Assembly (NCBI GenBank): GCA_937891085.1
Contig: CALAEY010000078.1
Location: 1 to 10,352 of the forward strand
Length of the DNA: 10,352 nucleotides
Source: an uncultured Prevotellaceae bacterium
GTDB lineage: Bacteria > Bacteroidota > Bacteroidia > Bacteroidales > Bacteroidaceae
Direction of reading: 5' to 3'
Positions 1 to 5,490 of this stretch are shown piece by piece (the stretch's first letter is position 1; every line of letters starts with the position of its first letter). The position numbers and the translations under genes are program-made. The notes under the pieces were generated by a model, which was not told the origin of the DNA, searched no databases, and worked only from the letters and a program-made list of their open reading frames with translations.

Positions 1-461
1 AGACGGGCAGCCGTTGGAGAGATACCACCAGCAGCAGTCAGATAAGCCTTGCAAGTAGTCTCACCCTCTTCAATGTCGCACACTTCCAAGATAGCCCAGT
101 CCACATCCCCCATGAAGCCATAGCGCAGTTCCTGTGCCATCTGGCTGAGGTGAATGTCGTTGTAAGGAATCTCACCCAGGTTCACATGCTTGCGGAAGTC
201 GGGGTTGGTGGTGTAAGGAGCGCGGTACTTGATAGCGTAGGCATTAGCCATGTCACCATCGCAGCTCTGACCGGTAGATGCACCCGTAAAGATACCTACC
301 TTGAACGGACGGCCAGCCTCATGTTCGGCTGTAGCACGCTTTGCCAGTTCCTTAGTCACTGCCTTGGCGGTACCAGCTGGTGTAAAACCGCTAAGGGCGA
401 TGTTCTCGTCATTGTTGATCATTGCTGCAGCTTCGGCAGCAGTAAGTCTTCTATAAGCCAT
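1..461 (-). CDS. Acetyl-CoA hydrolase/transferase (succinate CoA-transferase type), N-terminal part
   Basis: The reverse strand from the ATG at 461 reads MAYRRLTAAEAAAMINNDEN and continues with a GFTPAGTAKAVTKELAKRA segment, the N-terminal signature of the acetyl-CoA hydrolase/transferase family. These cytosolic enzymes move CoA between acetyl-CoA, succinyl-CoA or propionyl-CoA and a free acid; in Bacteroidales they serve acetate, propionate and succinate fermentation. 153 whole codons are present of the roughly 500 usual for the family. The catalytic glutamate lies in the missing C-terminal part, so hydrolase and transferase cannot be told apart here. The gene is divergent from the acyltransferase at 718 and has a -7 box at 498-505. 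Family assignment is firm from recalled family sequence; the exact substrate is inference. Confidence 0.88.
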   Translation of the reverse strand, partial: MAYRRLTAAEAAAMINNDENIALSGFTPAGTAKAVTKELAKRATAEHEAGRPFKVGIFTGASTGQSCDGDMANAYAIKYRAPYTTNPDFRKHVNLGEIPYNDIHLSQMAQELRYGFMGDVDWAILEVCDIEEGETTCKAYLTAAGGISPTAAR

Positions 462-497
462 TTCTATTGATTTTTGAGTTAACTCTTAATTATGGCA

Positions 498-505
498 CAA
501 AGATA
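498..505 (-). promoter_or_regulatory. Bacteroidota -7 box of the CoA-transferase gene
   Basis: The reverse strand reads TATCTTTG, a full match to TAnnTTTG, 36 bp before the ATG at 461. No clear -33 TTTG lies at the expected distance, so this is a partial promoter call. Confidence 0.6.
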
Positions 506-663
506 CTGCTTTTTTCTGAATGTAGTGTGATGTTTCCTTAAAATATTCTACAATCTTCACTCTCTGCATTCTTTAAGTCGTCACTTCCTCCGCTCTTGCT
601 CCGTGGAACATTCGCTCGGTGAATTGGTTAATTCATCATTTGTCACAAAAGAAGGACTGTCTA

Positions 664-695
664 TTTTGAAATCACATAAGAATGATTTATCTTTG
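664..695 (+). promoter_or_regulatory. Bacteroidota promoter of the acyltransferase gene
   Basis: A -33 element TTTTG (664-668) and a -7 element TATCTTTG (688-695) are separated by 19 bp, the normal spacing for the Bacteroidota housekeeping sigma factor. The ATG follows at 718. Confidence 0.75.
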
Positions 696-717
696 CTTAA
701 AATAAGAAATCAATACT

Positions 718-1845
718 ATGAAAGCGAAAACTACGAAAACTCAAATCCCTGCGGGACGACTGCAGTCGCTTGATGCCCTAAGAGGCTTCGACATGTTCTT
801 CATTATGGGCGGAGCTGGATTGCTGGCGGCATTGGCCACGTGGTTCCCCTGCGCATTCACCGAAGGTTTGGCCGCGCAGATGGGCCATGTGGAGTGGCAC
901 GGACTGGCTCACCATGATACCATCTTCCCGCTGTTCCTTTTCATTGCGGGCATCTCCTTCCCCTTCTCTCTGTCGAAGCAACGAGCACATGGGAAGAGCG
1001 ATGGAGCTATCATTCGTAAGATTATCCGCAGAGGACTGACGCTGGTGCTGCTTGGTATTCTCTACAATGGATTCTTAAACCATCTGAACTTCGCCGAAGC
1101 GCGCTATGCGAGCGTCTTGGGACGCATCGGTCTGGCATGGATGTTCGGTGCGTTGATCTTCATGCATACCTCATGGAAGACGCGCATCTGGATAACGGCT
1201 GCCTTGCTGGTAGGCTACTGGTTGGTAGTGGGTTTCATCCCAGCCCCTGATGGTGGAGGAGCAGATATCTTCAGCGCTCAGGGCTCTATGGTGGGCTATA
1301 TAGACCGTCTCTTGCTGCCGGGCAAACTCTACAACGGCAACATAGATCCAGAGGGCATTCTGGGTATTATCCCTGCCATAGGCACAGCTCTGCTTGGTAT
1401 GTTCACGGGCGAGTGGGTAAAGCGTACAAAGGTAAGTGAGACAAAGAAAGTGCTGGGCATGGTGGCAATGGGCATTGTCTGGCTGGTGGTAGGACTTCTC
1501 TGGAGCACGATATTCCCCATCAACAAGGCGATGTGGACCAGTACGTTCGTACTGGTGGTAGGTGCCTACTCCATCTTGATGTTCGCTTTGTTCTACTGGA
1601 TTATCGATGTGCTGGGCTGCCGTAAGTGGACGCTCTTCTTCACCGTGATAGGCATGAACTCCATCACCATCTATTTAGGACAGCAGTTCATCAACTTCAG
1701 CTATACGGCACGCAAGTTGTTCGGCGGACTGATAGCCCTGCTGCCTGAGAACGCACAGGATTTCTTCACGCAGGCAGCTTACATCTGTGTGTGCTGGCTG
1801 TTCCTCTACTTCTTGTACAAGAAGAAGGTGTTCCTGAAAGTTTAA
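718..1845 (+). CDS. HGSNAT-like / DUF5009 membrane acyltransferase
   Basis: A 375-aa polytopic inner-membrane protein with about ten hydrophobic segments. The N-terminal motif RLQSLDALRGFDMFF (14-28) and the HDTIFPLFLFIAGISFPFS stretch (about 66-84) are hallmarks of the heparan-alpha-glucosaminide N-acetyltransferase-like family (DUF5009, NagX/YeiB relatives). His57 in GHVEWHG lines up, by eye, with the acetyl-accepting histidine of human HGSNAT, and SVLGRIGLAW matches the family's GVLQRLG block. The family carries acetyl groups from cytosolic acetyl-CoA across the membrane to sugars; in Bacteroidota it is often linked to amino-sugar use. Length is normal. It has its own promoter, and its stop codon lies 3 bp from that of the convergent DUF2149 gene. 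Family firm, substrate unknown. Confidence 0.88.
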   Translation: MKAKTTKTQIPAGRLQSLDALRGFDMFFIMGGAGLLAALATWFPCAFTEGLAAQMGHVEWHGLAHHDTIFPLFLFIAGISFPFSLSKQRAHGKSDGAIIRKIIRRGLTLVLLGILYNGFLNHLNFAEARYASVLGRIGLAWMFGALIFMHTSWKTRIWITAALLVGYWLVVGFIPAPDGGGADIFSAQGSMVGYIDRLLLPGKLYNGNIDPEGILGIIPAIGTALLGMFTGEWVKRTKVSETKKVLGMVAMGIVWLVVGLLWSTIFPINKAMWTSTFVLVVGAYSILMFALFYWIIDVLGCRKWTLFFTVIGMNSITIYLGQQFINFSYTARKLFGGLIALLPENAQDFFTQAAYICVCWLFLYFLYKKKVFLKV

Positions 1846-1848
1846 CCC

Positions 1849-2175
1849 TTATTCGGGCACATAGATTATTTCGCCGTTCTCCAACTCATAGGCTACCCCT
1901 ACCCGACGACCTCTTTTACCATTGGACTCTTGATCTTCTGAGGGGGTATAGCGACGTATCTCCTGCCCTTCTCGGGTGATGATCTCCATGTCGTCCTGCC
2001 CAGGGTTCTTGATCATGGTAAAGTCTTCACTGCCAAGCAGCTCCGTCATATTGAAGCGTGATACCAGTGCCACCATCAGGGCTACAGCGAAGACCATCGC
2101 CACATCAAACAGATTGGCTACAGTAGCCATAGGGTTCTCATCGTCACCCCCACTTAATAACTTATTCCGTTTCAT
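1849..2175 (-). CDS. DUF2149 membrane protein (ExbD/TolR-like topology)
   Basis: This 108-aa protein has a short charged N-terminus, one membrane helix at about 19-39 (NLFDVAMVFAVALMVALVS) and a hydrophilic C-terminal part ending in GEIIYVPE. That pattern and sequence fit DUF2149. In Bacteroidota, DUF2149 genes usually sit with a CobN/HmuS-like chelatase and a TolQ/ExbB-like channel in haem or cobalamin uptake operons (HmuYRSTUV type), so a part in an energised envelope motor is likely by analogy. It starts 7 bp after the CbiK-like gene, so the two are almost certainly co-transcribed. No ExbB or CobN partner lies in this window, which leaves the motor role as inference. Confidence 0.8.
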   Translation of the reverse strand: MKRNKLLSGGDDENPMATVANLFDVAMVFAVALMVALVSRFNMTELLGSEDFTMIKNPGQDDMEIITREGQEIRRYTPSEDQESNGKRGRRVGVAYELENGEIIYVPE

Positions 2176-2182
2176 GCGTCAG

Positions 2183-3136
2183 TCAGTCGGTCTGAGCGGA
2201 GTAGATGGCTTTCTTCTCCATGATGCCACGCACCTTATTCTGCAATGAGAAATTGATATGCTGTAAGAATATTTCCTGTATCTCAGGCACCTCACCCAGT
2301 CCCTCGATGTGCAGCGTCACTTCTAAGCCCGCTGCTTCGAGCGCCTCTTTCCAATCTACGAAGATGTCGTTCTTGGCATGATCGCCTGCCACGAACATCA
2401 GCGGCACCAGCGTCACCTTCTTGCCTTTGGCAGCTTGGATAAGGGCTAAGGCATTCTCAAACGTGGGATAACCTTCGATGGTACCAACATGGTGATTAGG
2501 ATGGCCTTCGGCCTTGAACATATAGTCCAACTGGCTGTATATAGCAGTAGCAGGACCTTCTGTGCCATGCCCAACCAGCAGCACATGCTCGCGCTGCTTG
2601 GCATTGGCAGGATGGCGCTGTGCCAAGATTTCTGCCACACGCAGGGCATCGGTTGTATCATAAAGTAGCGGTGTGCCTACGCGCACCTCCTTGAAGAAGG
2701 GACGCATGGTCTCTACATCATGACGCAGAGACTCCATCTCCTCACCTTCGATGATGTTGGTACTCTGCACCAGTAGGTGAGTGATGCCTTGTGCACGGAG
2801 TTTCAGCATAGCCTCCACTGGGGTGTCTATCTCCACACCACGGGCCTTAAGCCTACGAAGGATGATGCGGGAAGTAAACGACTGCACCACTTGCAGCTGT
2901 GGATAGGAAGCCCTGACTTTCTGAGCCATAGCATCAATGGTGGCAGCACGGGTATCATCGTGGGTAGTGCCGAAGCTCACCAGTAATACAGCAGCACGGT
3001 CTTGAGCAGACATGCTGCCCAGCATATCATCTGGCACGGCAGTATCTTCGCCTTGTGCCCACAGAGGGGCAACCATGAGCAGCAGTAATAGGAATGAAAG
3101 CCAACGAATTGGCTTGATGGTTAGAACACGTTTCAT
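2183..3136 (-). CDS. cbiK: Secreted CbiK-type sirohydrochlorin cobaltochelatase
   Basis: From the ATG at 3136 this is a 317-aa protein. A signal peptide (basic MKRVLTIKPIRW, hydrophobic core LSFLLLLLMVAPLW, likely cleavage after Ala27) precedes a complete CbiK fold: AVLLVSFGTTHDDTR (49-63), LLVQSTNIIEGEEM (121-134), LLVGHGTEGP (186-195) and VPLMFVAGDHAKNDIF (244-259). His190 and His253 match the two metal-binding histidines of CbiK. Cytosolic CbiK inserts cobalt into sirohydrochlorin for B12; exported forms are known (CbiKP of Desulfovibrio) and are thought to handle haem or metals in the periplasm. An upstream in-frame ATG at 3187 is rejected because the promoter lies downstream of it. Co-transcribed with the DUF2149 gene. 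Fold firm; whether it inserts or removes metal is open. Confidence 0.87.
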   Translation of the reverse strand: MKRVLTIKPIRWLSFLLLLLMVAPLWAQGEDTAVPDDMLGSMSAQDRAAVLLVSFGTTHDDTRAATIDAMAQKVRASYPQLQVVQSFTSRIILRRLKARGVEIDTPVEAMLKLRAQGITHLLVQSTNIIEGEEMESLRHDVETMRPFFKEVRVGTPLLYDTTDALRVAEILAQRHPANAKQREHVLLVGHGTEGPATAIYSQLDYMFKAEGHPNHHVGTIEGYPTFENALALIQAAKGKKVTLVPLMFVAGDHAKNDIFVDWKEALEAAGLEVTLHIEGLGEVPEIQEIFLQHINFSLQNKVRGIMEKKAIYSAQTD

Positions 3137-3156
3137 ATTGCTTATTATTTTTGTTG

Positions 3157-3187
3157 CAAAAATACTATAACGTAAAGAAAAAAACAA
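3157..3187 (-). promoter_or_regulatory. Bacteroidota promoter of the cbiK-DUF2149 unit
   Basis: On the reverse strand a -33 TTG (3185-3187) and a -7 TATTTTTG (3157-3164) are 20 bp apart. Transcription would begin near 3150, which fixes the cbiK start at 3136 and excludes the in-frame ATG at 3187. Confidence 0.72.
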
Positions 3188-3250
3188 GAAAGTTTCCCTA
3201 AAGATTCCTCAGCAATTTGGCAGGGATGCCGCCTGACATCAGATGAGTTC

Positions 3251-3478
3251 ATGCATGTGCGCAAGGCCTATGGGGAGAGAAGGGAATCAAAGCTGCATGA
3301 TGATTGGGAGCGCATGCGCTTGCTGGCTACCATCACCATACAGCCGCATGTAAAAGGTAAGATTAGCCCAGATAAGCTACTGCCCCTACCATGGGAGAAG
3401 AAGCCAAAAGCAGAAGCCCCCAAGGTGAGCAAGGAGGAAGCGATGAAGAGGTTTGAGAGGTTAGCGGGAAGAGGTTAG
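3251..3478 (+). CDS. Tail-assembly-chaperone-like protein, probably 5'-truncated
   Basis: The 75-aa frame from the ATG at 3251 begins MHVRKAYGERRESKLHDDWE and contains RLLATITIQPHVKGK and PDKLLPLPWEKKPK. The pattern (acidic-aromatic EF, a charged helix, RxLAxxxxQPHxKK, then LPLPW) resembles small phage tail chaperones encoded just before the tape-measure gene. The frame stays open upstream to 3176 and reads SDEFMHVRKAYG, which suggests that homology begins before this ATG and that the true start was lost. No promoter is seen. Its stop codon overlaps by 4 bp the stop of the antisense ORF at 3475-3630. The identity is from pattern memory only; it could instead be another small phage protein. 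Confidence 0.5.
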   Translation: MHVRKAYGERRESKLHDDWERMRLLATITIQPHVKGKISPDKLLPLPWEKKPKAEAPKVSKEEAMKRFERLAGRG

Positions 3479-3630
3479 AAACCGCCGGGGAGTCTGTTCA
3501 TTATATCCATGTACTTATTTCCTCCATAAACGCAAAGAACAGATAAAGTGATAAAAATAACCGCCGGCCAATTAATCGCATCCCAGTTTGCAGTCTCAAA
3601 CATTTCGATTATGTCTTGGATTCTATACAT
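3475..3630 (-). CDS. Small single-pass membrane protein, antisense within the tail remnant
   Basis: A 51-aa ORF (MYRIQDIIEMFETANWDAIN...) with one hydrophobic segment at about 20-36 (NWPAVIFITLSVLCVYG) and a short polar tail ending NRLPGGF. I do not recognise the family. The start at 3630 is chosen because a complete Bacteroidota promoter (3654-3685) lies just upstream; a longer frame opening at 3708 would begin before that promoter. Its TAA overlaps the TAG of the convergent chaperone-like ORF by 4 bp (3475-3478), a compact arrangement typical of phage genomes. It may be a moron, a small cargo gene expressed from the integrated prophage, though this is inference. Confidence 0.5.
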   Translation of the reverse strand: MYRIQDIIEMFETANWDAINWPAVIFITLSVLCVYGGNKYMDIMNRLPGGF

Positions 3631-3653
3631 AGCAATATATTGTTTTGTTTCTG

Positions 3654-3685
3654 CAAATATATAAAACTTTTGTAATACCCGCAAA
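3654..3685 (-). promoter_or_regulatory. Bacteroidota promoter of the 51-aa membrane ORF
   Basis: On the reverse strand a -33 TTTG (3682-3685) and a -7 TATATTTG (3654-3661) are separated by exactly 20 bp. Transcription would start near 3647, 17 bp before the ATG at 3630. Confidence 0.65.
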
Positions 3686-3701
3686 GTAATATACAAAAAA
3701 G

Positions 3702-3845
3702 ATGGCAAAGGACGTAAAATTTAACATAAAGCTACAGATTGACGGCAAGGAGCAGGTGGTCACGGCTTGCAGCACGGTGACATTGGCCCCAAGCCACACC
3801 TTATCTTCTATGCGTATAGGCTTGAAGGTCATATCGCCTCGATGA
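3702..3845 (+). pseudogene. Truncated tape-measure-like gene start
   Basis: The ATG at 3702 opens MAKDVKFNIKLQIDGKEQVV, which resembles the N-terminus of tape-measure proteins in Bacteroidales phages (a MAKDxKFNI..L..DGKEQ pattern, from memory). After about 24-26 codons the sequence becomes the antisense of an O-acetyltransferase gene and the frame stops at 3843-3845, after 47 codons. A whole tape measure is many hundreds of residues, so this is a broken start. The gene order (chaperone-like ORF, then this) is as expected for a tail module. Confidence 0.5.
3757..3776. other. Recombination junction between tail remnant and acetyltransferase
   Basis: To the left the forward strand reads as tape-measure-like (DGKEQVVTA); to the right the reverse strand reads as acetyltransferase ending VWLGANVTVL. 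Within this interval both families could be read (VTACSTV forward; VTVLQAVT reverse, against the usual VTVLPGVT), so the breakpoint can only be placed to about 20 bp and short shared sequence may have guided it. Confidence 0.5.
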
Positions 3846-4135
3846 CCAGGGCTGAAGGCATGGTTGATGGTGCAGAGTGTGGCGTTATGCCCTATCAGGC
3901 AGTCGTTTCCGATGAAGATGCCGCCTTGGTCTTGGAACTTGCAGCCCATATTGATAAAGGTGCGCTCCCCTACCCAGGTGTTCTTACCGCAGTCGGTATA
4001 GAAAGGGAGAAACATGCCCACTGAAACAGGAAAGTCGTGCCCCCACAGCTCCGCTGGCAGTCCTGCATTCATGTGGTCAACAAATTCCGGTATAGTCATA
4101 GCGTCTGTTCTTAAATTAATCCTGTAGCAGAGGTA

Positions 4136-4143
4136 CAAACGTA
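4136..4143 (-). promoter_or_regulatory. -7 box of the acetyltransferase pseudogene
   Basis: The reverse strand reads TACGTTTG (TAnnTTTG), 36 bp before the ATG at 4099. No convincing -33 box is seen. Confidence 0.5.
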
Positions 4144-4187
4144 TTTCCAAAAAACGCGCCCTTGGAGGTGGATTTCAAAAAAATCTC

Positions 4188-4195
4188 TAACTTTG
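4188..4195 (+). promoter_or_regulatory. -7 box of the AlkZ-related gene
   Basis: TAACTTTG matches TAnnTTTG and lies 31 bp before the ATG at 4227. A TTG at 4162-4164 is 23 bp upstream, slightly farther than the usual 19-21. Confidence 0.6.
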
Positions 4196-4226
4196 CAGTA
4201 GATTAAGGTAACGAAAGAATCGGTAT

Positions 4227-4940
4227 ATGAGAGCACTCGACGAATACTTCAAGCATCTCCATGAGAATAACGGGGATATGGGTTGCATCCACTCCTGCCA
4301 AGAACTGATGGACTCTGTTCAGCAAGTGGGGTTTCTGCCACTATTAGAGAGCGGTATAAGAGGCTATGCCGCTGAGAGCATGATGGCAGAGGAATGCCGT
4401 TACATAGAGTTTGACGACGGATCTTGGGAGTGGCCGCTGTGGCAATGGAAAGGTCCTGTGGTGCGTGAGGGCAACTGCGTCTATGGTAAGTTCTTTGCCA
4501 GCAAGGCAGGATTCATAAGCCTTGATTGGTGGCCCGATCTCTACAACTGGCGTCGCAGTCAGCACCCAGTGCCAGAGGAAGACAGCATTGAGGGCATCAT
4601 CCTCGCTACCCTACGCGAGCATGGCAGCATGATCACCCGAGAACTACGTGCTGCCTGTGGCTTCACGGGCAAGAATATGCGTTCTAAGTTCGATGCCTAC
4701 ATCACCCGTCTGCAAATGGCTTGCTACATTGTTACGGAGGACTTTGTCTATCCTACCGATAAACATGGCCGGGAATACGGCTTCGGATGGTCGCTCCTCA
4801 CCACGCCTGAGACATTGCTTGGCAAAGAGGCCTGTCTGTGCGATAGGATGCCAGAAGCCTCGCTTCAGCGCATGGAGCAACACCTCACACAGCTGCTTCC
4901 AAGTGCCACGGAGAAGCAAATCAAGAAGTTGCTGAAGTAG
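4227..4940 (+). CDS. AlkZ-related winged-helix protein
   Basis: A 237-aa soluble protein. I recognise the pattern of the Bacteroidales AlkZ-related family: CIHSCQELMD (about 20-29), VGFLPLLESGIRGYAAE, a tryptophan-rich DGSWEWPLWQWKG block (64-76), FASKAGFISLDWWPD (about 89-103), and a helical MITRELRAACGFTGKNMRSK stretch (134-153) that looks like a DNA-binding winged helix, followed by YITRLQMACYIV. The family is distantly related to AlkZ/YcaQ DNA glycosylases, which excise interstrand crosslink adducts; activity of this short branch is not known to me. It is monocistronic with its own -7 box, and its last 20 bp overlap the end of the convergent YciI-like gene. Family good, function inferred. 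Confidence 0.75.
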   Translation: MRALDEYFKHLHENNGDMGCIHSCQELMDSVQQVGFLPLLESGIRGYAAESMMAEECRYIEFDDGSWEWPLWQWKGPVVREGNCVYGKFFASKAGFISLDWWPDLYNWRRSQHPVPEEDSIEGIILATLREHGSMITRELRAACGFTGKNMRSKFDAYITRLQMACYIVTEDFVYPTDKHGREYGFGWSLLTTPETLLGKEACLCDRMPEASLQRMEQHLTQLLPSATEKQIKKLLK

Positions 4941-5241
4941 CAGGTTTTTGGATGATTTCTCCATCAAAAACGGCGACATTCATCCGCTCTACCTCGATCT
5001 TCTCCCAAACATGCTCCACCACGTAGGGTTCTTGGGCGAGGTAGGCATCCAGTTCCTCACGATTTTCGAACTGCATGACCAGTAGGGAACCTTTCATCTT
5101 TCCCTCATCGTCAAGCATAGCACCAGCACAGAGCACGTGCTCTTTCACTCTCTCCATGCCCTCGAAATGACGGGCACGCACGGCCATACGCTGGGGCAGT
5201 TTGCTCTCTCCGTCATAGGCTGTAATCACAAACTTCATCAT
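4921..5241 (-). CDS. YciI-like protein
   Basis: About 105 aa starting MMKFVITAYDG; the second ATG at 5238 is an equally good start. The dimeric alpha+beta barrel of YciI is recognisable: MKFVITAYDG strand, RARHFEGMERVKEH with the conserved histidine, AGAMLDDEGKMKGSLLVMQF, then REELDAYLAQEPYV and VWEKIEVERMNVA. YciI proteins are small, probably enzymatic, with a putative His-Asp pair; their substrate is generally unknown. A longer frame begins at 5346, but its first codons fall in the inverted repeat and upstream of the -7 box at 5276-5283, so it is rejected. Convergent with the AlkZ-related gene (20-bp overlap). Confidence 0.83.
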   Translation of the reverse strand: MMKFVITAYDGESKLPQRMAVRARHFEGMERVKEHVLCAGAMLDDEGKMKGSLLVMQFENREELDAYLAQEPYVVEHVWEKIEVERMNVAVFDGEIIQKPATSATS

Positions 5242-5275
5242 AGGTTTTATATAGATTATGTTTACTCCTGTGGTG

Positions 5276-5283
5276 CAAAGATA
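5276..5283 (-). promoter_or_regulatory. -7 box of the YciI-like gene
   Basis: The reverse strand reads TATCTTTG, 34 bp before the ATG at 5241. The place for a -33 box (about 5303-5306) falls in the outer end of the left inverted repeat and lacks TTG, so the element next door may have replaced the original upstream promoter half. Confidence 0.55.
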
Positions 5284-5299
5284 GCAATACTTTTTGAAT

Positions 5300-5385
5300 A
5301 AAACATCTTCCACATCTTCCATCTTCCACGACGAAAAGAGAATCATGCATTATCTCGTGGAAGATGTGTGGAAGATGTGGAAGAT
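5300..5385 (+). repeat. Left long inverted repeat, internally palindromic
   Basis: Built from the heptamer TCTTCCA: three forward copies (5306, 5315, 5322) and, after a ~29-bp centre, reverse copies at 5358, 5369 and 5378; a fourth at 5387 lies just outside the matched segment. The segment can fold into one large imperfect hairpin. Its reverse complement matches 8176-8261 almost base for base, including the centre CGAGATAATGCATGATTCT, with a few mismatches between the centre and the outer arm. It lies between the YciI and DUF6078 promoters. Confidence 0.9.
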
Positions 5386-5409
5386 ATGGAAGATTTTCTG
5401 GCAAAACTA

Positions 5410-5440
5410 TTGACAAAGGGCGTTTTATTTTGTATATTTG
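5410..5440 (+). promoter_or_regulatory. Bacteroidota promoter of the DUF6078-like gene
   Basis: A -33 TTG (5410-5412) and a -7 TATATTTG (5433-5440) are spaced by 20 bp. Transcription should start near 5447, leaving a leader of about 44 nt that contains most of a perfect 10-bp inverted repeat. The promoter lies just inside the left inverted repeat. Confidence 0.72.
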
Positions 5441-5443
5441 TAA

Positions 5444-5482
5444 AGTAATAAGAACACGACAAAACGTTATCCTCTTATTACT
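5444..5482. repeat. 10-bp inverted repeat in the DUF6078 leader
   Basis: AGTAATAAGA (5444-5453) and TCTTATTACT (5473-5482) are perfect inverted copies around a 19-nt spacer. They sit at and just after the predicted transcription start, so they could be an operator or an RNA hairpin next to the start codon at 5491. The GTAAT/ATTAC half-sites resemble those of the iteron array downstream. Confidence 0.65.
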
Positions 5483-5490
5483 ACGTTTAT

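Larger units (their letters stand above)
462..717. other. Divergent intergenic region
   Basis: This 256-bp stretch separates the divergent CoA-transferase and acyltransferase genes and holds a promoter for each. A small dyad GAATT-GGTT-AATTC at 621-634 lies upstream of the acyltransferase promoter and could be an operator, but dyads of this size also arise by chance. No reading frame here looks real. Confidence 0.5.
3191..3776. mobile_element. Prophage tail-module remnant
   Basis: About 580 bp hold, in the order of a phage tail module, a tail-chaperone-like ORF (to 3478) and the first codons of a tape-measure-like gene (from 3702), with an antisense small ORF between them. The left end abuts the cbiK promoter; the right end runs directly into a truncated O-acetyltransferase gene. 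No other structural or integration genes are present. The prophage reading rests on recognising both flanking pieces from memory of Bacteroidales phage proteins, so it is probable but not proven. Confidence 0.55.
3623..4099 (-). pseudogene. Sugar O-acetyltransferase (hexapeptide-repeat), 3'-truncated
   Basis: From the ATG at 4099 (MTIPEFVDHMNAG) about 110 residues match maltose/galactoside O-acetyltransferases: PFYTDCGKN (32-40), INMGCKFQDQGGIFIGNDCLIGHN as left-handed beta-helix turns (49-72), TINHAFSPGHRG with the catalytic His80, and IEDKVWLGANVTVL (97-110). The family then continues with GVTIG..., a GAGSVVTKDV-like turn and an NPAK-like C-terminus, which are missing; the frame instead runs 48 residues through antisense prophage DNA to 3623. 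The region before PFYTDCGKN is also short (31 residues, against about 55-75 in relatives I recall), suggesting an internal deletion as well. The enzyme acetylates sugars with acetyl-CoA; this copy is very probably dead. A -7 box at 4136-4143 remains. Confidence 0.8.

Noticed and set aside
621..634. GAATT-GGTT-AATTC dyad as a defined operator
   Set aside because: Too short and A/T-rich to separate from chance without comparative data; mentioned only within the intergenic entry.
3137..3187. Longer cbiK start at 3187
   Set aside because: The added residues precede the signal peptide and the start lies upstream of the predicted transcription start (about 3150).
3767..4024. Forward 85-aa frame opposite the acetyltransferase
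   Set aside because: Its translation is the antisense of conserved acetyltransferase motifs and has no features of its own.
5242..5346. Longer YciI reading frame from 5346
   Set aside because: Its first codons fall in the inverted repeat and upstream of the -7 box; the family begins at MKFVITAYDG.
5300..5393. CRISPR array reading of the TCTTCCA repeats
   Set aside because: Repeats are 7 bp with 0-4-bp gaps and occur in both orientations as a palindrome; there are no spacers and no cas genes.
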